Assembly (NCBI GenBank): GCA_024280375.1
Contig: JAJRQF010000035.1
Location: 124,001-188,000 of the forward strand
Reading direction: 5' to 3'
Source of the DNA: Alphaproteobacteria bacterium
GTDB lineage: Bacteria > Pseudomonadota > Alphaproteobacteria > Rhizobiales > Rhizobiaceae
Length of the DNA stretch: 64,000 bases
Shown piece by piece: positions 8,764 through 18,193 of this stretch (position 1 is its first letter; every line of letters starts with the position of its first letter). Under the pieces are notes generated by a model that was not told the origin of the DNA, ran no database searches, and was given only the letters and a program-made list of their open reading frames with translations. The position numbers and the translations under genes were made by a program.

Positions 8764-9984
8764 ATGAAACGTGTAGTGATAACGGGCATGGGCATCGTTT
8801 CTTCTATAGGAAACAACGTTCAGGAAGTTCTTGTGTCCTTAAAGGAGGCAAAGTCAGGAATCGTCGCGTCTCCAGACTTCATTGAATACGGCTTTCGCAG
8901 CCGGGTTTATGGTGCGCCGACCCTTGACCCGTTCGAGGTTCTTGATCGTAGAACCGTCCGTTTCATGAGTAAGGGCACTGCCTGGAACTATATCGCCATG
9001 CAACAGGCGATTGAAGATGCAGGTCTTGAAGAAGATGATGTGGTAAACCCCAGAACCGGCATCATTATGGGGTCCGGCGGACCGTCGACAAAAACCATTG
9101 TTGAAGCCGCACAAAAAACCATTGAAACAGGATCACCAAGACGTATTGGGCCAACAGCCGTTCCTAAAGCCATGAGCTCAACAGCCTCTGCTGTGCTCTC
9201 GACACAGTTTAAAATCAAGGGTGTGAATTATTCGATTTCCTCAGCCTGTGCGACGTCCAATCATTGCATCGGCAATGCCTATGAAACCATTCAGGTTGGC
9301 AAGCAGGATGTTATTTTTTGTGGAGGCTCTGAAGATCTTGACTGGACTATGGCTGATTTATTTGACGCCATGGGCGCCATGTCGTCGAAATATAATGAAA
9401 CGCCCTCAACAGCCTCGCGCGCCTATGATGCAACCCGAGATGGCTTTGTAATTTCCGGTGGGGCGGGCGTTTTGGTGCTTGAAGAGCTTGATCACGCTCT
9501 GGCGCGCGGCGCGAAGATTTACGCCGAGATCGTTGGATATGGCAACGCGTCAGATGGCGCCGATATGGTTGCACCTTCGGGAGAAGGGGCGGTTCGCTGC
9601 ATGAAAATGGCGATGGAAAATATTGATGTGCCAATTGATTATATCAATCCACATGCGACTGCCACACCGGTGGGTGATTTGAAAGAAATCGAGGCAATTC
9701 GTGAGGTTTTTGGCGACAAATGCCCGCCAATTTCAGCCACAAAATCTTTAACCGGTCATTCACAAGGTGCAACAGGTGCCCATGAGGCGATTTATTCACT
9801 TTTAATGATGGAGAATAACTTCATTTGTGAATCGGCTCACATTACCGAAATTGATCCCGAATTTGCCGATATGCCAATCGTTCGTGAGCGCATGGATAAT
9901 GTTGAATTGAACTGCATTTTGTCCAATGGGTTTGGGTTTGGCGGCACTAATGCATCGCTGGTCTTCCAGCGTTATAATAAGTAG
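8764..9984 (+). CDS. fabB: 3-oxoacyl-[ACP] synthase I
   Basis: A 406-residue elongating beta-ketoacyl-ACP synthase. The catalytic triad is visible: Cys162 ([11 protein letters not shown]), His297 ([11 protein letters not shown]) and His332 ([13 protein letters not shown]). The C-terminal [13 protein letters not shown] loop is also intact. FabB elongates the cis-3 intermediate made by FabA, so the pair makes unsaturated fatty acids. It follows fabA after 127 bp and fabI begins nine bases after its stop, so fabB-fabI are cotranscribed. Confidence 0.97.
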   Translation: MKRVVITGMGIVSSIGNNVQEVLVSLKEAKSGIVASPDFIEYGFRSRVYGAPTLDPFEVLDRRTVRFMSKGTAWNYIAMQQAIEDAGLEEDDVVNPRTGIIMGSGGPSTKTIVEAAQKTIETGSPRRIGPTAVPKAMSSTASAVLSTQFKIKGVNYSISSACATSNHCIGNAYETIQVGKQDVIFCGGSEDLDWTMADLFDAMGAMSSKYNETPSTASRAYDATRDGFVISGGAGVLVLEELDHALARGAKIYAEIVGYGNASDGADMVAPSGEGAVRCMKMAMENIDVPIDYINPHATATPVGDLKEIEAIREVFGDKCPPISATKSLTGHSQGATGAHEAIYSLLMMENNFICESAHITEIDPEFADMPIVRERMDNVELNCILSNGFGFGGTNASLVFQRYNK

Positions 9985-9992
9985 GAAATATT

Positions 9993-10805
9993 ATGAGTGA
10001 ATTGATGAAAGGCAAGCGCGGGCTTGTCATGGGTGTCGCGAACCGAAATTCGCTTGCCTGGGGCATCGCATCTGCACTTGCAGCTGAAGGCGCAGAGCTT
10101 GCTTTCACATATCAGGGAGAAGCGTTTGGCAAGCGGGTAAAACCATTGGCGGACTCGGTCGATGCCAAAATGCTTTTGCCTTGCGATGTGGAAGATTTAG
10201 ATACGGTCGATGCTGTATTTGATGCCATTGAAAAAGAATGGGGCAGCCTTGATTTTGTGGTTCATGCAATCGGCTTTTCTGACCGGAATGAGCTGAAAGG
10301 CAAATATGCTGATACCACACGGGATAATTTTTCCAAGACCATGGTAATCTCCTGCTTTTCATTCACCGAAATTGCCAGGCGGGCAGCTTCACTCATGAAA
10401 GAGGGTGGCTCAATGCTTACTCTCACTTATGGTGGTGCAATACGGGTGGTGCCGAATTATAATGTCATGGGTGTTGCAAAGGCAGCCCTTGAAGCCAGTG
10501 TTCGCTATCTGGCAAATGATTATGGGCCTGAAAATATTCGGGTTAACGCTATTTCTGCCGGCATGGTGCGCACACTTGCCGGTGCGGGTATTGCCGATGC
10601 AAGGCTGATGTATAATTATCAGGAGCGAAATGCACCTTTGCGACGCAATGTAAAAATTGATGAGGTGGGTAATTCTGCGCTTTATCTGTTGTCTCACCTT
10701 TCATCCGGTGTGACCGGCGAGGTGCATTATGTGGATTCCGGTTATTCAACCACTTCAATGCCAAATCTGGATGATTTGAATGCTCTGGAAGCCGCGCTGA
10801 AATAG
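9993..10805 (+). CDS. fabI: Enoyl-[ACP] reductase (NADH)
   Basis: A 270-residue SDR-fold enzyme that performs the last reductive step of fatty acid elongation. The nucleotide-binding loop is GVANRNSLAWGIA near residue 14, and the FabI active-site residues Tyr146, Tyr156 and Lys163 (LTYGGAIRVVPNYNVMGVAK) match the E. coli numbering. The cofactor is inferred to be NADH from family. Target of triclosan-type inhibitors in other species. It is the third gene of the fabABI group. Confidence 0.95.
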   Translation: MSELMKGKRGLVMGVANRNSLAWGIASALAAEGAELAFTYQGEAFGKRVKPLADSVDAKMLLPCDVEDLDTVDAVFDAIEKEWGSLDFVVHAIGFSDRNELKGKYADTTRDNFSKTMVISCFSFTEIARRAASLMKEGGSMLTLTYGGAIRVVPNYNVMGVAKAALEASVRYLANDYGPENIRVNAISAGMVRTLAGAGIADARLMYNYQERNAPLRRNVKIDEVGNSALYLLSHLSSGVTGEVHYVDSGYSTTSMPNLDDLNALEAALK

Positions 10806-10833
10806 GCTTTGCCTGAGAGGGGATGGATAATTT

Positions 10834-11442
10834 ATGCGCCATCGCCAATATGATGCGACCTTGCATGGAAAATTTCCCGGGCTGAACTATGCACATGAAA
10901 AACCTTTTCGAAATTGGAAATCCGGCCATCTGGAAACGTTGATCGGTGGTTGGTTAAAGAGCAATCCTCCTTGTCTTGAGCTTGCGACACTTGCCCTTAG
11001 TGAGCTGGTATTGCGTGGAGAAGACCTAAATGCCACGATGAAATTTACGGAAGCCGAGCTTGCGCCAATCGGCTGGCTGGATGCGGCACGACAAAATGCG
11101 CGCAAAGCGTTCACGCCTGAAATACTAAAACGCGATAAAAACGGTCGCCCAGGCGGATCGGTCTATGTGATTTTGCGCGGTGGATATACCGATCACAATG
11201 GCTGGTATGGCGCATATGTGGGGTCAACCAAGCGGAAAATTGAACAGCGTTTCAAGGAGCATCGCACGTCATCTCGCGCCGGCCGCGGCCTGATTGCGCA
11301 TGGTATTGAGCCGCTGTATTCGCTTTTTGATCACATCAATCCGGTGCCGGTAAAACGCAGTGAATTGCGAACATGGGAAACCCGACTGCATGAGGCGCTG
11401 GCCCCCGCTATTCCAAAGGTTACCGGAGATGTGGCGTTTTAG
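10834..11442 (+). CDS. GIY-YIG-like domain protein of unknown function
   Basis: A 202-residue protein. The C-terminal half resembles a GIY-YIG nuclease core: VYVI around Tyr111 stands for GIY, YVG at 128-130 for YIG, followed by Arg139 in KIEQRFKEH and a possible metal-binding glutamate in RTWETRL (Glu182). The N-terminal 100 residues match nothing I know. It starts 28 bases after fabI with GAGGGG upstream, so it may be cotranscribed. It could be a standalone nuclease or a degenerate binding protein. It lacks features of UvrC or of a homing endonuclease in an intron. Confidence 0.65.
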   Translation: MRHRQYDATLHGKFPGLNYAHEKPFRNWKSGHLETLIGGWLKSNPPCLELATLALSELVLRGEDLNATMKFTEAELAPIGWLDAARQNARKAFTPEILKRDKNGRPGGSVYVILRGGYTDHNGWYGAYVGSTKRKIEQRFKEHRTSSRAGRGLIAHGIEPLYSLFDHINPVPVKRSELRTWETRLHEALAPAIPKVTGDVAF

Positions 11443-11495
11443 ATTATTTCCATTAGAATACTGATTTAATTCATCTTGGTTGAGACCCTAATTCC

Positions 11496-12122
11496 ATGCT
11501 GCACGAAATTAATTTACCACTTATTCTTATTGCCGGGCTCATTGCCGGTGCAAGTCCCGGCCCGGCGACGCTGGCAATCGCCGGAACATCTATGGCCTCA
11601 GGCAGGCTGCACGGTTTGGCACTTGCATCCGGCATTGTTACGGGGTCACTGATATGGTCGGTTTCAGCTGCATTTGGTCTTGGCGCCATTATGTTTGCCA
11701 ATGCCTGGATACTCGAAATTGTTAGGGTGCTTGGGGCGGGCTATTTGTTATTCCTCGCATACAAGTCTGCCAGATCAGCTTTGAGACCCGGAGAGCTGAC
11801 CCTTCATGGGCTGGTTCACAAATCGGCAAAGCGGGCTTACTTCAAAGGCCTTGCGCTTCATCTGACCAACCCAAAAGCAATATTGTATTTTGGCTCACTT
11901 TATTCGATCGGTATTCCAGCAGGCACGCCATCTTCTTCACTTGTCATCGTAATCGCGGCAATGGCACTTTTGGGAATGGTGGTGTTTCTTGGCTATGCAT
12001 TGTTATTTTCAAGCGAATTTGTCAGAAAAGGTTATCTGCGGATGCGTCGGTGGTTCGAAGGTGTATTTGCAATTGCGTTTGCGTTGGCTGGCTTTAAAAT
12101 TTTAACAGCCAGATTTCAATAA
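11496..12122 (+). CDS. LysE/RhtB family amino-acid exporter
   Basis: A 208-residue membrane protein with about six hydrophobic segments. The N-terminal GLIAGASPGPATLAIAGTSMA is the typical LysE/RhtB first-helix signature, and the family NPKAILYFGSLY block is at about residues 124-136. Members export amino acids or small metabolites. The substrate is not predictable. No partner genes; the downstream SDR is convergent. Confidence 0.88.
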   Translation: MLHEINLPLILIAGLIAGASPGPATLAIAGTSMASGRLHGLALASGIVTGSLIWSVSAAFGLGAIMFANAWILEIVRVLGAGYLLFLAYKSARSALRPGELTLHGLVHKSAKRAYFKGLALHLTNPKAILYFGSLYSIGIPAGTPSSSLVIVIAAMALLGMVVFLGYALLFSSEFVRKGYLRMRRWFEGVFAIAFALAGFKILTARFQ

Positions 12123-12193
12123 TTGCTCGTTCAACATCAATTCTAATTATGACTGCAATGCTGCGTTTTAGTTCAGTTCAAATCGCACGTTGA

Positions 12194-12212
12194 CCCCGGG
12201 ATTGATCCGGGG
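12194..12212. repeat. CCCCGG palindrome between convergent genes
   Basis: CCCCGG and CCGGGG form a 6-bp GC stem around GATTGAT. The surrounding TTGACCCCGGGATTGATCCGGGG resembles a small palindromic repeat common in alphaproteobacterial spacers. It lies between the convergent LysE and SDR genes and could act as a transcription barrier; no U-tract follows. Confidence 0.5.
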
Positions 12213-12273
12213 AAAGCGCAAAACTTGGATCATCAAAAAAAGCGATGCACAAGATTTGAACCATGAAAAAAGA

Positions 12274-13008
12274 TCAAACGTGCTGCCCGCCATTCACATG
12301 AACTTCCGCACCGGTAATATAGGATGCTGATTCTGAACACAGAAAATATATGGTTTCAGCAACTTCACTGGTCTGGCCAAGACGGCGCAAGGGGAAGTCC
12401 TTGACGATTTCATCAGTGCCCGGTGAAAGAATTGAAGTATCGATTTCACCCGGCGCAATGGCGTTAACCCGAATTCCATGCGGGCCAAAGTCTGCCGCCA
12501 TTTCGCGGGTTAATGAGGCAAGTGCAGCCTTCGATGTGGCATAGGCAGAGCCTGCGAATGGGTGAACCCGGCTCCCTGCGATAGAGGTAATATTGACTAT
12601 AGAACCTTGAGCCGCCTTTAGTTCTTCAAACAACCCGCGTCCAAGCATAATGGGGGCAAAAAAATTAACCTGAAACACAGTTCGCCAGGCGTGAATGGGC
12701 GTATTGATCGAATCCATTCTTTCGCCGTCCTTGTCTTTTGGGCTAATTGCAGCATTGTTGACAAGAGCGTGTAGTTTGCCACCCGTATCGGCGATACGTT
12801 GACGCATTTGGGCAATCGCATTTCCCAAATTTTCCGGGTCGGCAAGATCAACCTGAATATGATCTTCCGGCCCCTGCGGCCAGGGGCAATTTTCGTCAAA
12901 CGCATGGCGTGAACAGGTAATCACCCGCCATCCCTCGCTTGAAAATCGTTTTACCGTTGCGTGGCCGATGCCGCGACTGGCACCTGTCAGGACGATTGTT
13001 TTTTTCAA
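12274..13008 (-). CDS. Short-chain dehydrogenase/reductase (SDR)
   Basis: A 244-residue classical SDR. The cofactor loop TGASRGIG is at residues 8-15, NNAA follows at about 88, and the catalytic residues are Ser (NITSIAGS) and Tyr-x3-Lys (YATSK). The C-terminal YITGAEVHVNGGQHV is usual for the family, and resembles FabG-type oxidoreductases. The CSRHA segment after the second strand, where NADP-dependent members carry Arg, suggests NADP(H). Substrate unknown. It is divergent from glpK with a 146-bp spacer. Confidence 0.88.
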   Translation of the reverse strand: MKKTIVLTGASRGIGHATVKRFSSEGWRVITCSRHAFDENCPWPQGPEDHIQVDLADPENLGNAIAQMRQRIADTGGKLHALVNNAAISPKDKDGERMDSINTPIHAWRTVFQVNFFAPIMLGRGLFEELKAAQGSIVNITSIAGSRVHPFAGSAYATSKAALASLTREMAADFGPHGIRVNAIAPGEIDTSILSPGTDEIVKDFPLRRLGQTSEVAETIYFLCSESASYITGAEVHVNGGQHV

Positions 13009-13096
13009 AATCTGTTTCCAGTTCTATTGCAAACTTGCAGGCTGTTTAACGTACAATATACTAAATAGCTTCAATAATAAACGGTGTAAGAGACAG

Positions 13097-13125
13097 TTGT
13101 GAACTGGCAATCATTTGCCTATTCT
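13097..13125 (+). promoter_or_regulatory. Candidate glpK promoter
   Basis: TTGTGA (13097-13102) and TATTCT (13120-13125) are 17 bases apart. The spacer holds an inverted repeat GGCAA-TCAT-TTGCC (13106-13119) that could be an operator. The site is 30 bases before the glpK start. Confidence 0.4.
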
Positions 13126-13154
13126 GATCGAATATAAATTCCAGGGAGAGACTG

Positions 13155-14642
13155 ATGAGCGGCAATATTCTAGCGATTGATCAGGGCACGACATCATCAC
13201 GGGCCATTATATTTGATGAGAGCCAAAACATTATTGGCATCGCCCAAAAGGAATTTGCCCAGCATTTTCCCAAATCCGGCTGGGTGGAACATGACCCGGA
13301 AGAAATCTGGCAAAGCGTTGTTGATACCTGCCGCGAGGCTATCGCCAATGCCGGTCTTCAAGCTGTCGATATTGCTGCAATTGGTATTACCAATCAGCGC
13401 GAAACAACGCTGGTTTGGGATCGCGAAACCGGCATTCCGCTTTATAATGCGATTGTCTGGCAGGACCGGCGCACGGCTGAATATTGCCGAAAACTGAAAG
13501 ATAATGGCCTTGAGGAGATTTTTACTCGCAAAACCGGCCTGCTGCTTGACCCCTATTTTTCCGGCACCAAAATAAACTGGATTTTGGAAAATATTGAAGG
13601 CGCAAGGGAACGTGCAGAGGCTGGGAAGCTTGCTTTTGGCACCATCGATACATTTTTAATCTGGCGGCTGACTGGTGGCGCCAGCCATGTGAGCGATGCG
13701 ACCAATGCATCACGTACATTGCTTTACAATATTGCAGAAAATCAATGGGATAGCGAGCTTTTGGATATACTGGATGTTCCGCGTTCAATGTTACCAAAAG
13801 TGCTGGATTGCGCGGCAGAGTTTGGGGTGAGCAATAGGGATATTCTCGGCGCCGAAATCCCCATATTGGGAGTTGCCGGTGACCAGCAGGCGGCAACCAT
13901 CGGCAATGCCTGTTTTGAGCCGGGAATGATGAAATCAACCTATGGAACGGGCTGTTTCGCAATTCTCAATACCGGTGAAAATCTGGTGCCGTCAAAAAAT
14001 CGAATGCTGACCACAATCGCCTATCGGCTGGACGGTAAAACCACCTATGCGTTGGAAGGTTCGATATTCATTGCCGGTGCGGCGGTTCAATGGCTGCGTG
14101 ACGGTTTGGGGATAATTGATGATGCCACAGAAACCGGTAAAATGGCTGATAATGCCGACGATGAGCAACAGATTTATCTGGTGCCTGCATTTACCGGTCT
14201 TGGCGCACCGCATTGGGATGCGGATGCCCGTGGCGCAATCTTCGGATTGACCCGTGCAACTGGGCCGAATGAACTTGCCCGCGCCGCGTTGGAAGCGGTT
14301 TGCTATCAAACCCGCGATCTGCTGGAAGCTATGCAGGCCGATTGGGGAGAAGAAGGCAAGACCGTATTGCGGGTCGATGGTGGTATGGTTGCCAGCGATT
14401 GGACCATGCAGTTTTTGGCAGATATTCTGGCAGCACCGGTAGACAGGCCAAGCATATTGGAAACAACAGCTTTAGGTGCCGCGTGGCTGGCGGGTTCCAA
14501 AGCAGGCGTTTGGCCCGATATGGAAGGCTTTGCAAAAACCTGGAAACTGGAGCGCAATTTCTCACCCCATATGCGAGAAGATGATCGAGCGCGCAAATAT
14601 GCCGGTTGGCGCGATGCCGTCACCCGTACCTTGAGTGCTTAA
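13155..14642 (+). CDS. glpK: Glycerol kinase
   Basis: A 495-residue FGGY-family kinase that phosphorylates glycerol to glycerol 3-phosphate in the cytoplasm. The N-terminal phosphate-binding loop [43 protein letters not shown] and the C-terminal [18 protein letters not shown] blocks are all present and length is standard. GGGAGAG lies well placed before the ATG. No glpF or glpD neighbours are seen, so it appears to be a single-gene unit. Confidence 0.96.
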   Translation: MSGNILAIDQGTTSSRAIIFDESQNIIGIAQKEFAQHFPKSGWVEHDPEEIWQSVVDTCREAIANAGLQAVDIAAIGITNQRETTLVWDRETGIPLYNAIVWQDRRTAEYCRKLKDNGLEEIFTRKTGLLLDPYFSGTKINWILENIEGARERAEAGKLAFGTIDTFLIWRLTGGASHVSDATNASRTLLYNIAENQWDSELLDILDVPRSMLPKVLDCAAEFGVSNRDILGAEIPILGVAGDQQAATIGNACFEPGMMKSTYGTGCFAILNTGENLVPSKNRMLTTIAYRLDGKTTYALEGSIFIAGAAVQWLRDGLGIIDDATETGKMADNADDEQQIYLVPAFTGLGAPHWDADARGAIFGLTRATGPNELARAALEAVCYQTRDLLEAMQADWGEEGKTVLRVDGGMVASDWTMQFLADILAAPVDRPSILETTALGAAWLAGSKAGVWPDMEGFAKTWKLERNFSPHMREDDRARKYAGWRDAVTRTLSA

Positions 14643-14669
14643 ATGATTTCTGTTTATGGCGATAGTTAA

Positions 14670-14729
14670 GCCGCGAAGAGCGGCTCGGCGTTGGTACGCC
14701 GCCCTGGCGGAGGCCCGCGCAAGGCGCGG
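14670..14729. repeat. Cluster of short GC-rich hairpins (REP-like)
   Basis: Within 60 bp there are three perfect small hairpins: GCCGC/GCGGC (14670-14684), GGCGT/ACGCC (14687-14700) and CCGCGC/GCGCGG (14715-14729). The block is far more GC-rich than its neighbours and lies between the convergent glpK and the PLP enzyme. It may be a REP-type repeat or a transcription barrier; other copies were not seen in the window. Confidence 0.45.
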
Positions 14730-14750
14730 AATTGCCGTGAGCCAAATAAG

Positions 14751-15902
14751 TTATTTTAATGCCTGCGTCAGATCTGCGATCAATTCGTCAGCATTTTCAA
14801 TGCCCACAGAAATTCGAATGAGGTTCGGGTCAACGGCCTCTTCAATCGAATGGCGGCGCTCAACCAGACTTTCAACCCCGCCCAGCGATGTGGCGCGTTT
14901 AAACAGCTCTAATTTTCCACAAACCTCAAGTGATCTAGAGCTATCGCCCTTCACCAGAAACGACATGAGAGAGCCAAACCCGCCTTTCATCTGCTCTTTT
15001 GCCAGCTTAAATTGTGAGTGGGTTGGAAGGCCCGGATATAGCACTTCCTTGACTTCACCATTTTGAGCAAGGAATTCAGCAATTTTTGCAGCGCTTTCAC
15101 TCATTCGTTCCACTCGTAATGGAAGAGTGCGCATGCCTCGAATGAGCAACCATGCCTCAAACGAACCAAGCAGTGCGCCCGCATCATGGCGATCTGTTTT
15201 AATGGCGTCCCAAATCGGAATGCCCGCATCTTTGACAGCCAGGAAACCCGCAAGCACATCGGAATGACCATTGATGGCCTTGGTCGCAGAATGCATGACT
15301 ATATCAGCGCCATGATCAAGCGGATTAGACAGAACCGGTGTTGCAGCGGTTGAGTCCACTACCAATATTGCGCTGTTTTTCTGGCACGCCTGCGATGCGG
15401 CCTGAATATCCACCAGTTTTAACCACGGGTTGGATGGCGTTTCTATAAATACCAGATCAGGTGCGAATTTCTCAATCGCATCACAATGCGCATCGGTAAT
15501 TGAGCTATCAATCTCTTGCAGCTCGATATCGCGGCGCTGGCAAAATTCCCGAACCCACTTGGTTGTCCCCCAATAGATCCCGGATTGCAGCAATATTTTG
15601 CCGCCAGTTCGAACGGTGCGCATAACAGCCGCAGTGGCAGCCATGCCGGAAGGAAACAGCAATCCGTCCTCCCCATGTTCTGCCTTTGTGAGAATTTGCT
15701 CGCCCAGCCGTAGCAGATCATTGTCATCACGACCATATAAATGCCCGTCGCTTATGGGCTGATAATCCTCATCGCGAACAAAAGTAGAGGATGGCTGAAT
15801 GGGTGGAACAACGCCGCCGGTTTGCGGGTCAATGGCACCATCAGCCTGCGCAAACAATGTCGCAAGGGTTGCGGGATGGTTCTTGCCGTGAGGGGCTTTC
15901 AT
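14751..15902 (-). CDS. Cys/Met metabolism PLP-dependent enzyme (cystathionine synthase/lyase-like)
   Basis: A 383-residue PLP enzyme of the trans-sulfuration family. The PLP lysine is in MHSATKAINGHSDV, with PSGMAATAAV, IETPSNPWLKLVDI, VVDSTAATPVLSNPLDHGAD and SLGGVESLVERR. The family includes cystathionine gamma-synthase and beta/gamma-lyases, which cannot be separated here. The start at 15902 has CAGG upstream; the frame extends to 15950 but that part has no similarity. It is the last gene of the operon with the amidohydrolase and the BMP-type transporter, so it may act on a product of that pathway rather than in methionine synthesis. Confidence 0.8.
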   Translation of the reverse strand: MKAPHGKNHPATLATLFAQADGAIDPQTGGVVPPIQPSSTFVRDEDYQPISDGHLYGRDDNDLLRLGEQILTKAEHGEDGLLFPSGMAATAAVMRTVRTGGKILLQSGIYWGTTKWVREFCQRRDIELQEIDSSITDAHCDAIEKFAPDLVFIETPSNPWLKLVDIQAASQACQKNSAILVVDSTAATPVLSNPLDHGADIVMHSATKAINGHSDVLAGFLAVKDAGIPIWDAIKTDRHDAGALLGSFEAWLLIRGMRTLPLRVERMSESAAKIAEFLAQNGEVKEVLYPGLPTHSQFKLAKEQMKGGFGSLMSFLVKGDSSRSLEVCGKLELFKRATSLGGVESLVERRHSIEEAVDPNLIRISVGIENADELIADLTQALK

Positions 15903-15956
15903 AATATGCCTGCTTGCCAGATGAACATAGAGATTAGGGATAGAAACCAATCATCT

Positions 15957-17228
15957 TTATTTCAGGAAATCAACCTGATGCGCCTCGCCATCAAGATTGA
16001 GCGCGGCAAATACCGGCTTTGTTCTGGATATAATTTTGCCCCTGCGCACCACAAAAAGCCGGGCTGGTTTAAGCCTGATCGCCTCAATTTTATCGCGGGC
16101 CTGCAGAATAACCAGATCAGCATTGCACCCGGTTTCAAGCCCATAATTTTCAAGGTCCATCACCTTGGCTGAATTAATGGTCACCGCATCATACATGGCT
16201 TGCATTTCGCTCACCCCGGTCATTTGCCCCACATGTACGGCCATATGGGCAACTTCCAGCATGTCGTGACTGCCGAGCGAATACCACGGGTCCATCACGC
16301 AATCATGGCCCAACGCCACATTGATGCCCATCGCGGTCATTTCCTTTACCCGGGTCATGCCCCGGCGTTTTGGATAGCTGTCATGTCGCCCCTGCAGGGT
16401 GATGTTAATCAGCGGATTGGGGATTGCGGTAATTTCCGCCTCGGCAATCAGCGGCAATAATTTGCTGACGTAATAATTGTCCATCGAATGCATGGAGGTC
16501 AGATGAGAACCGGCGACCCGGCCCTCAAGCCCCAGCCGCTGCGTTTCCTGCGCCAATGTTTCGATGTGTCTGGAAAGCGGATCATCGCTTTCATCGCAGT
16601 GCATATCCACCATCAGCCCGCGATCGGCGGCGATTTCGCACAATGCTTTGACAGAGCGAGCACCGTCTTGCATGGTACGTTCAAAATGCGGAATACCGCC
16701 AACCACATCAACGCCTAAATCTAAAGCCCGCTGGAGGTTTGCTTCGGCCCCTTTAGAACGAAAATATCCATCTTGTGGAAATGCCACCAATTGCAGATCA
16801 ATATAGGGCACAATCTCTTGCCGCACCTCCAATAGTGCTTCAACGGCCAAAAGGCTGGCATCGCTTGTATCCACATGGCTTCTGATCGCCAGCGTACCAT
16901 TGGCAATCGACCATTTGACCAATTGGTGGGCGCGTTGTTTCAGCGCATCCAGTGTGAGTTGGGGTTTTAATTCGCCCCAAAGCTGAATGCCTTCGAGCAG
17001 GGTGCCGCTTTCATTCAACCGAGGCAGGCCAAGGCTCAAGGTGGCATCCATATGAAAATGCGGGTCGATAAAGGGCGGCGATACCAGATGACCTTCCGCA
17101 TCAATTACCTCATGTGCTTCCGCATCAATCTTGGTGGAAATCTCAACAATCTTGTCTTTGATAATGCCAATATCGGCCTTTTTGCCGGTAGTTGACAGCA
17201 CCGCATTTTTAATCAGTAGATCAAGCAT
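15957..17228 (-). CDS. Cytosine-deaminase-like amidohydrolase
   Basis: A 423-residue metal-dependent amidohydrolase with the CodA pattern: HFH at residues 57-59 binds metal, HCDE at 210-213 (His and catalytic Glu), His242 (GSHLTSMH) and GHDCVMDPWYSLG at 307-319. CodA hydrolyses cytosine to uracil and ammonia; relatives act on other pyrimidines or N-acyl and triazine substrates. Linkage to a nucleoside-type ABC importer supports a pyrimidine or purine base substrate. It starts 14 bases after the downstream end of the permease gene, so it is cotranscribed. Confidence 0.85.
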   Translation of the reverse strand: MLDLLIKNAVLSTTGKKADIGIIKDKIVEISTKIDAEAHEVIDAEGHLVSPPFIDPHFHMDATLSLGLPRLNESGTLLEGIQLWGELKPQLTLDALKQRAHQLVKWSIANGTLAIRSHVDTSDASLLAVEALLEVRQEIVPYIDLQLVAFPQDGYFRSKGAEANLQRALDLGVDVVGGIPHFERTMQDGARSVKALCEIAADRGLMVDMHCDESDDPLSRHIETLAQETQRLGLEGRVAGSHLTSMHSMDNYYVSKLLPLIAEAEITAIPNPLINITLQGRHDSYPKRRGMTRVKEMTAMGINVALGHDCVMDPWYSLGSHDMLEVAHMAVHVGQMTGVSEMQAMYDAVTINSAKVMDLENYGLETGCNADLVILQARDKIEAIRLKPARLFVVRRGKIISRTKPVFAALNLDGEAHQVDFLK

Positions 17229-17242
17229 TGTTTACTCCGAAA

Positions 17243-18193
17243 TTACACCCGTTCGCCGCGGCGGAACGGCACCAGCAGGGCATGGGGATATTTTGCCTTG
17301 CGGGCCATAAACACCATGGCGACGATGGAGAGAATATAGGGCAGCATCAGGTAGAACTGATAGGGAATGATTGATGCCCCGGTAATCTGCTGGGCGCGCA
17401 CCTGAAAGGCTTCCAGTCCGGCAAACAACATTGCACCCAAAAAGGCTTTGCCCGGCCTCCACGAGGCAAATATAACCAGTGCGACACATATCCACCCGCG
17501 TCCATTGATCATGCCGAAGAAAAACGCATCAAATGCCGACATGGTAATAAATGCGCCGCCTATGGCCATAAGCGCGCTGCCCACGACCACTGCGCCGGTG
17601 CGAACAGCCAACACGTTAATTCCCTGCGCTTCTACGGCAACTGGGTTTTCCCCGGCCATTCGAACCGCCAGGCCAACTGGAGTGCGCTGTAACATATACC
17701 AGACTATCGGGACAAACAGCAGAGCCAGATAGGTGAGCGGTGTTTGTGAAAATACTGCTTCGCCAATGACCGGCAGATCAGAAAGGTAGGGGATTTTATA
17801 GGTTTGAAACGGCACAATTTTCGGTGGCGTGGTCGCAGATGGCAACAGCATACGATAAACAAAATAACTCAATGATGAACCAAACAGCGTTATGCCGATC
17901 CCGGTCACATGCTGGGAAAGGCCTAAGTGAACCGTAAATATTGCATGTAGAAACCCGAATATGCCACCAACTGTTGCGGCAAAAATTACCCCGCCCCACA
18001 AATCACCACCCTGATAAACCCACATCCATCCGGCCATCGCACCGATGGTCATAATGCCTTCAATGCCAAGATTTAAAACACCGGCGCGCTCGCAAATAAG
18101 TTCACCCAGTGTGCCAAAAATAAGCGGGCTGACAATGCGAATGGTCGCGGCCCAAAACCCGGTTGATAAAATGATTTCCAGCAGGTCCATCAT
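17243..18193 (-). CDS. Nucleoside-type ABC transporter permease 2
   Basis: A 316-residue membrane protein of the BPD_transp_2 family (YufQ/NupC-like), about eight hydrophobic segments. Family features include LICERAGVLNLGIEGIMTIGAM and MINGRGWICVALVIFASWRP. It is the second permease of a BMP-type importer. It overlaps the preceding permease gene by 4 bp (ATGA), a sign of translational coupling. The name nucleoside importer comes from family and from the neighbouring deaminase; the substrate is not proven. Confidence 0.88.
   Translation of the reverse strand: MMDLLEIILSTGFWAATIRIVSPLIFGTLGELICERAGVLNLGIEGIMTIGAMAGWMWVYQGGDLWGGVIFAATVGGIFGFLHAIFTVHLGLSQHVTGIGITLFGSSLSYFVYRMLLPSATTPPKIVPFQTYKIPYLSDLPVIGEAVFSQTPLTYLALLFVPIVWYMLQRTPVGLAVRMAGENPVAVEAQGINVLAVRTGAVVVGSALMAIGGAFITMSAFDAFFFGMINGRGWICVALVIFASWRPGKAFLGAMLFAGLEAFQVRAQQITGASIIPYQFYLMLPYILSIVAMVFMARKAKYPHALLVPFRRGERV

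Noticed and set aside
10834-11442. GIY-YIG protein as a homing endonuclease or UvrC fragment
   Set aside because: No intron or intein context, no DNA-binding modules, and no UvrC helix-hairpin-helix region.
14656-15066. Open frame on the plus strand over the PLP gene end
   Set aside because: Shadow of the minus-strand PLP gene and the GC-rich hairpin block.
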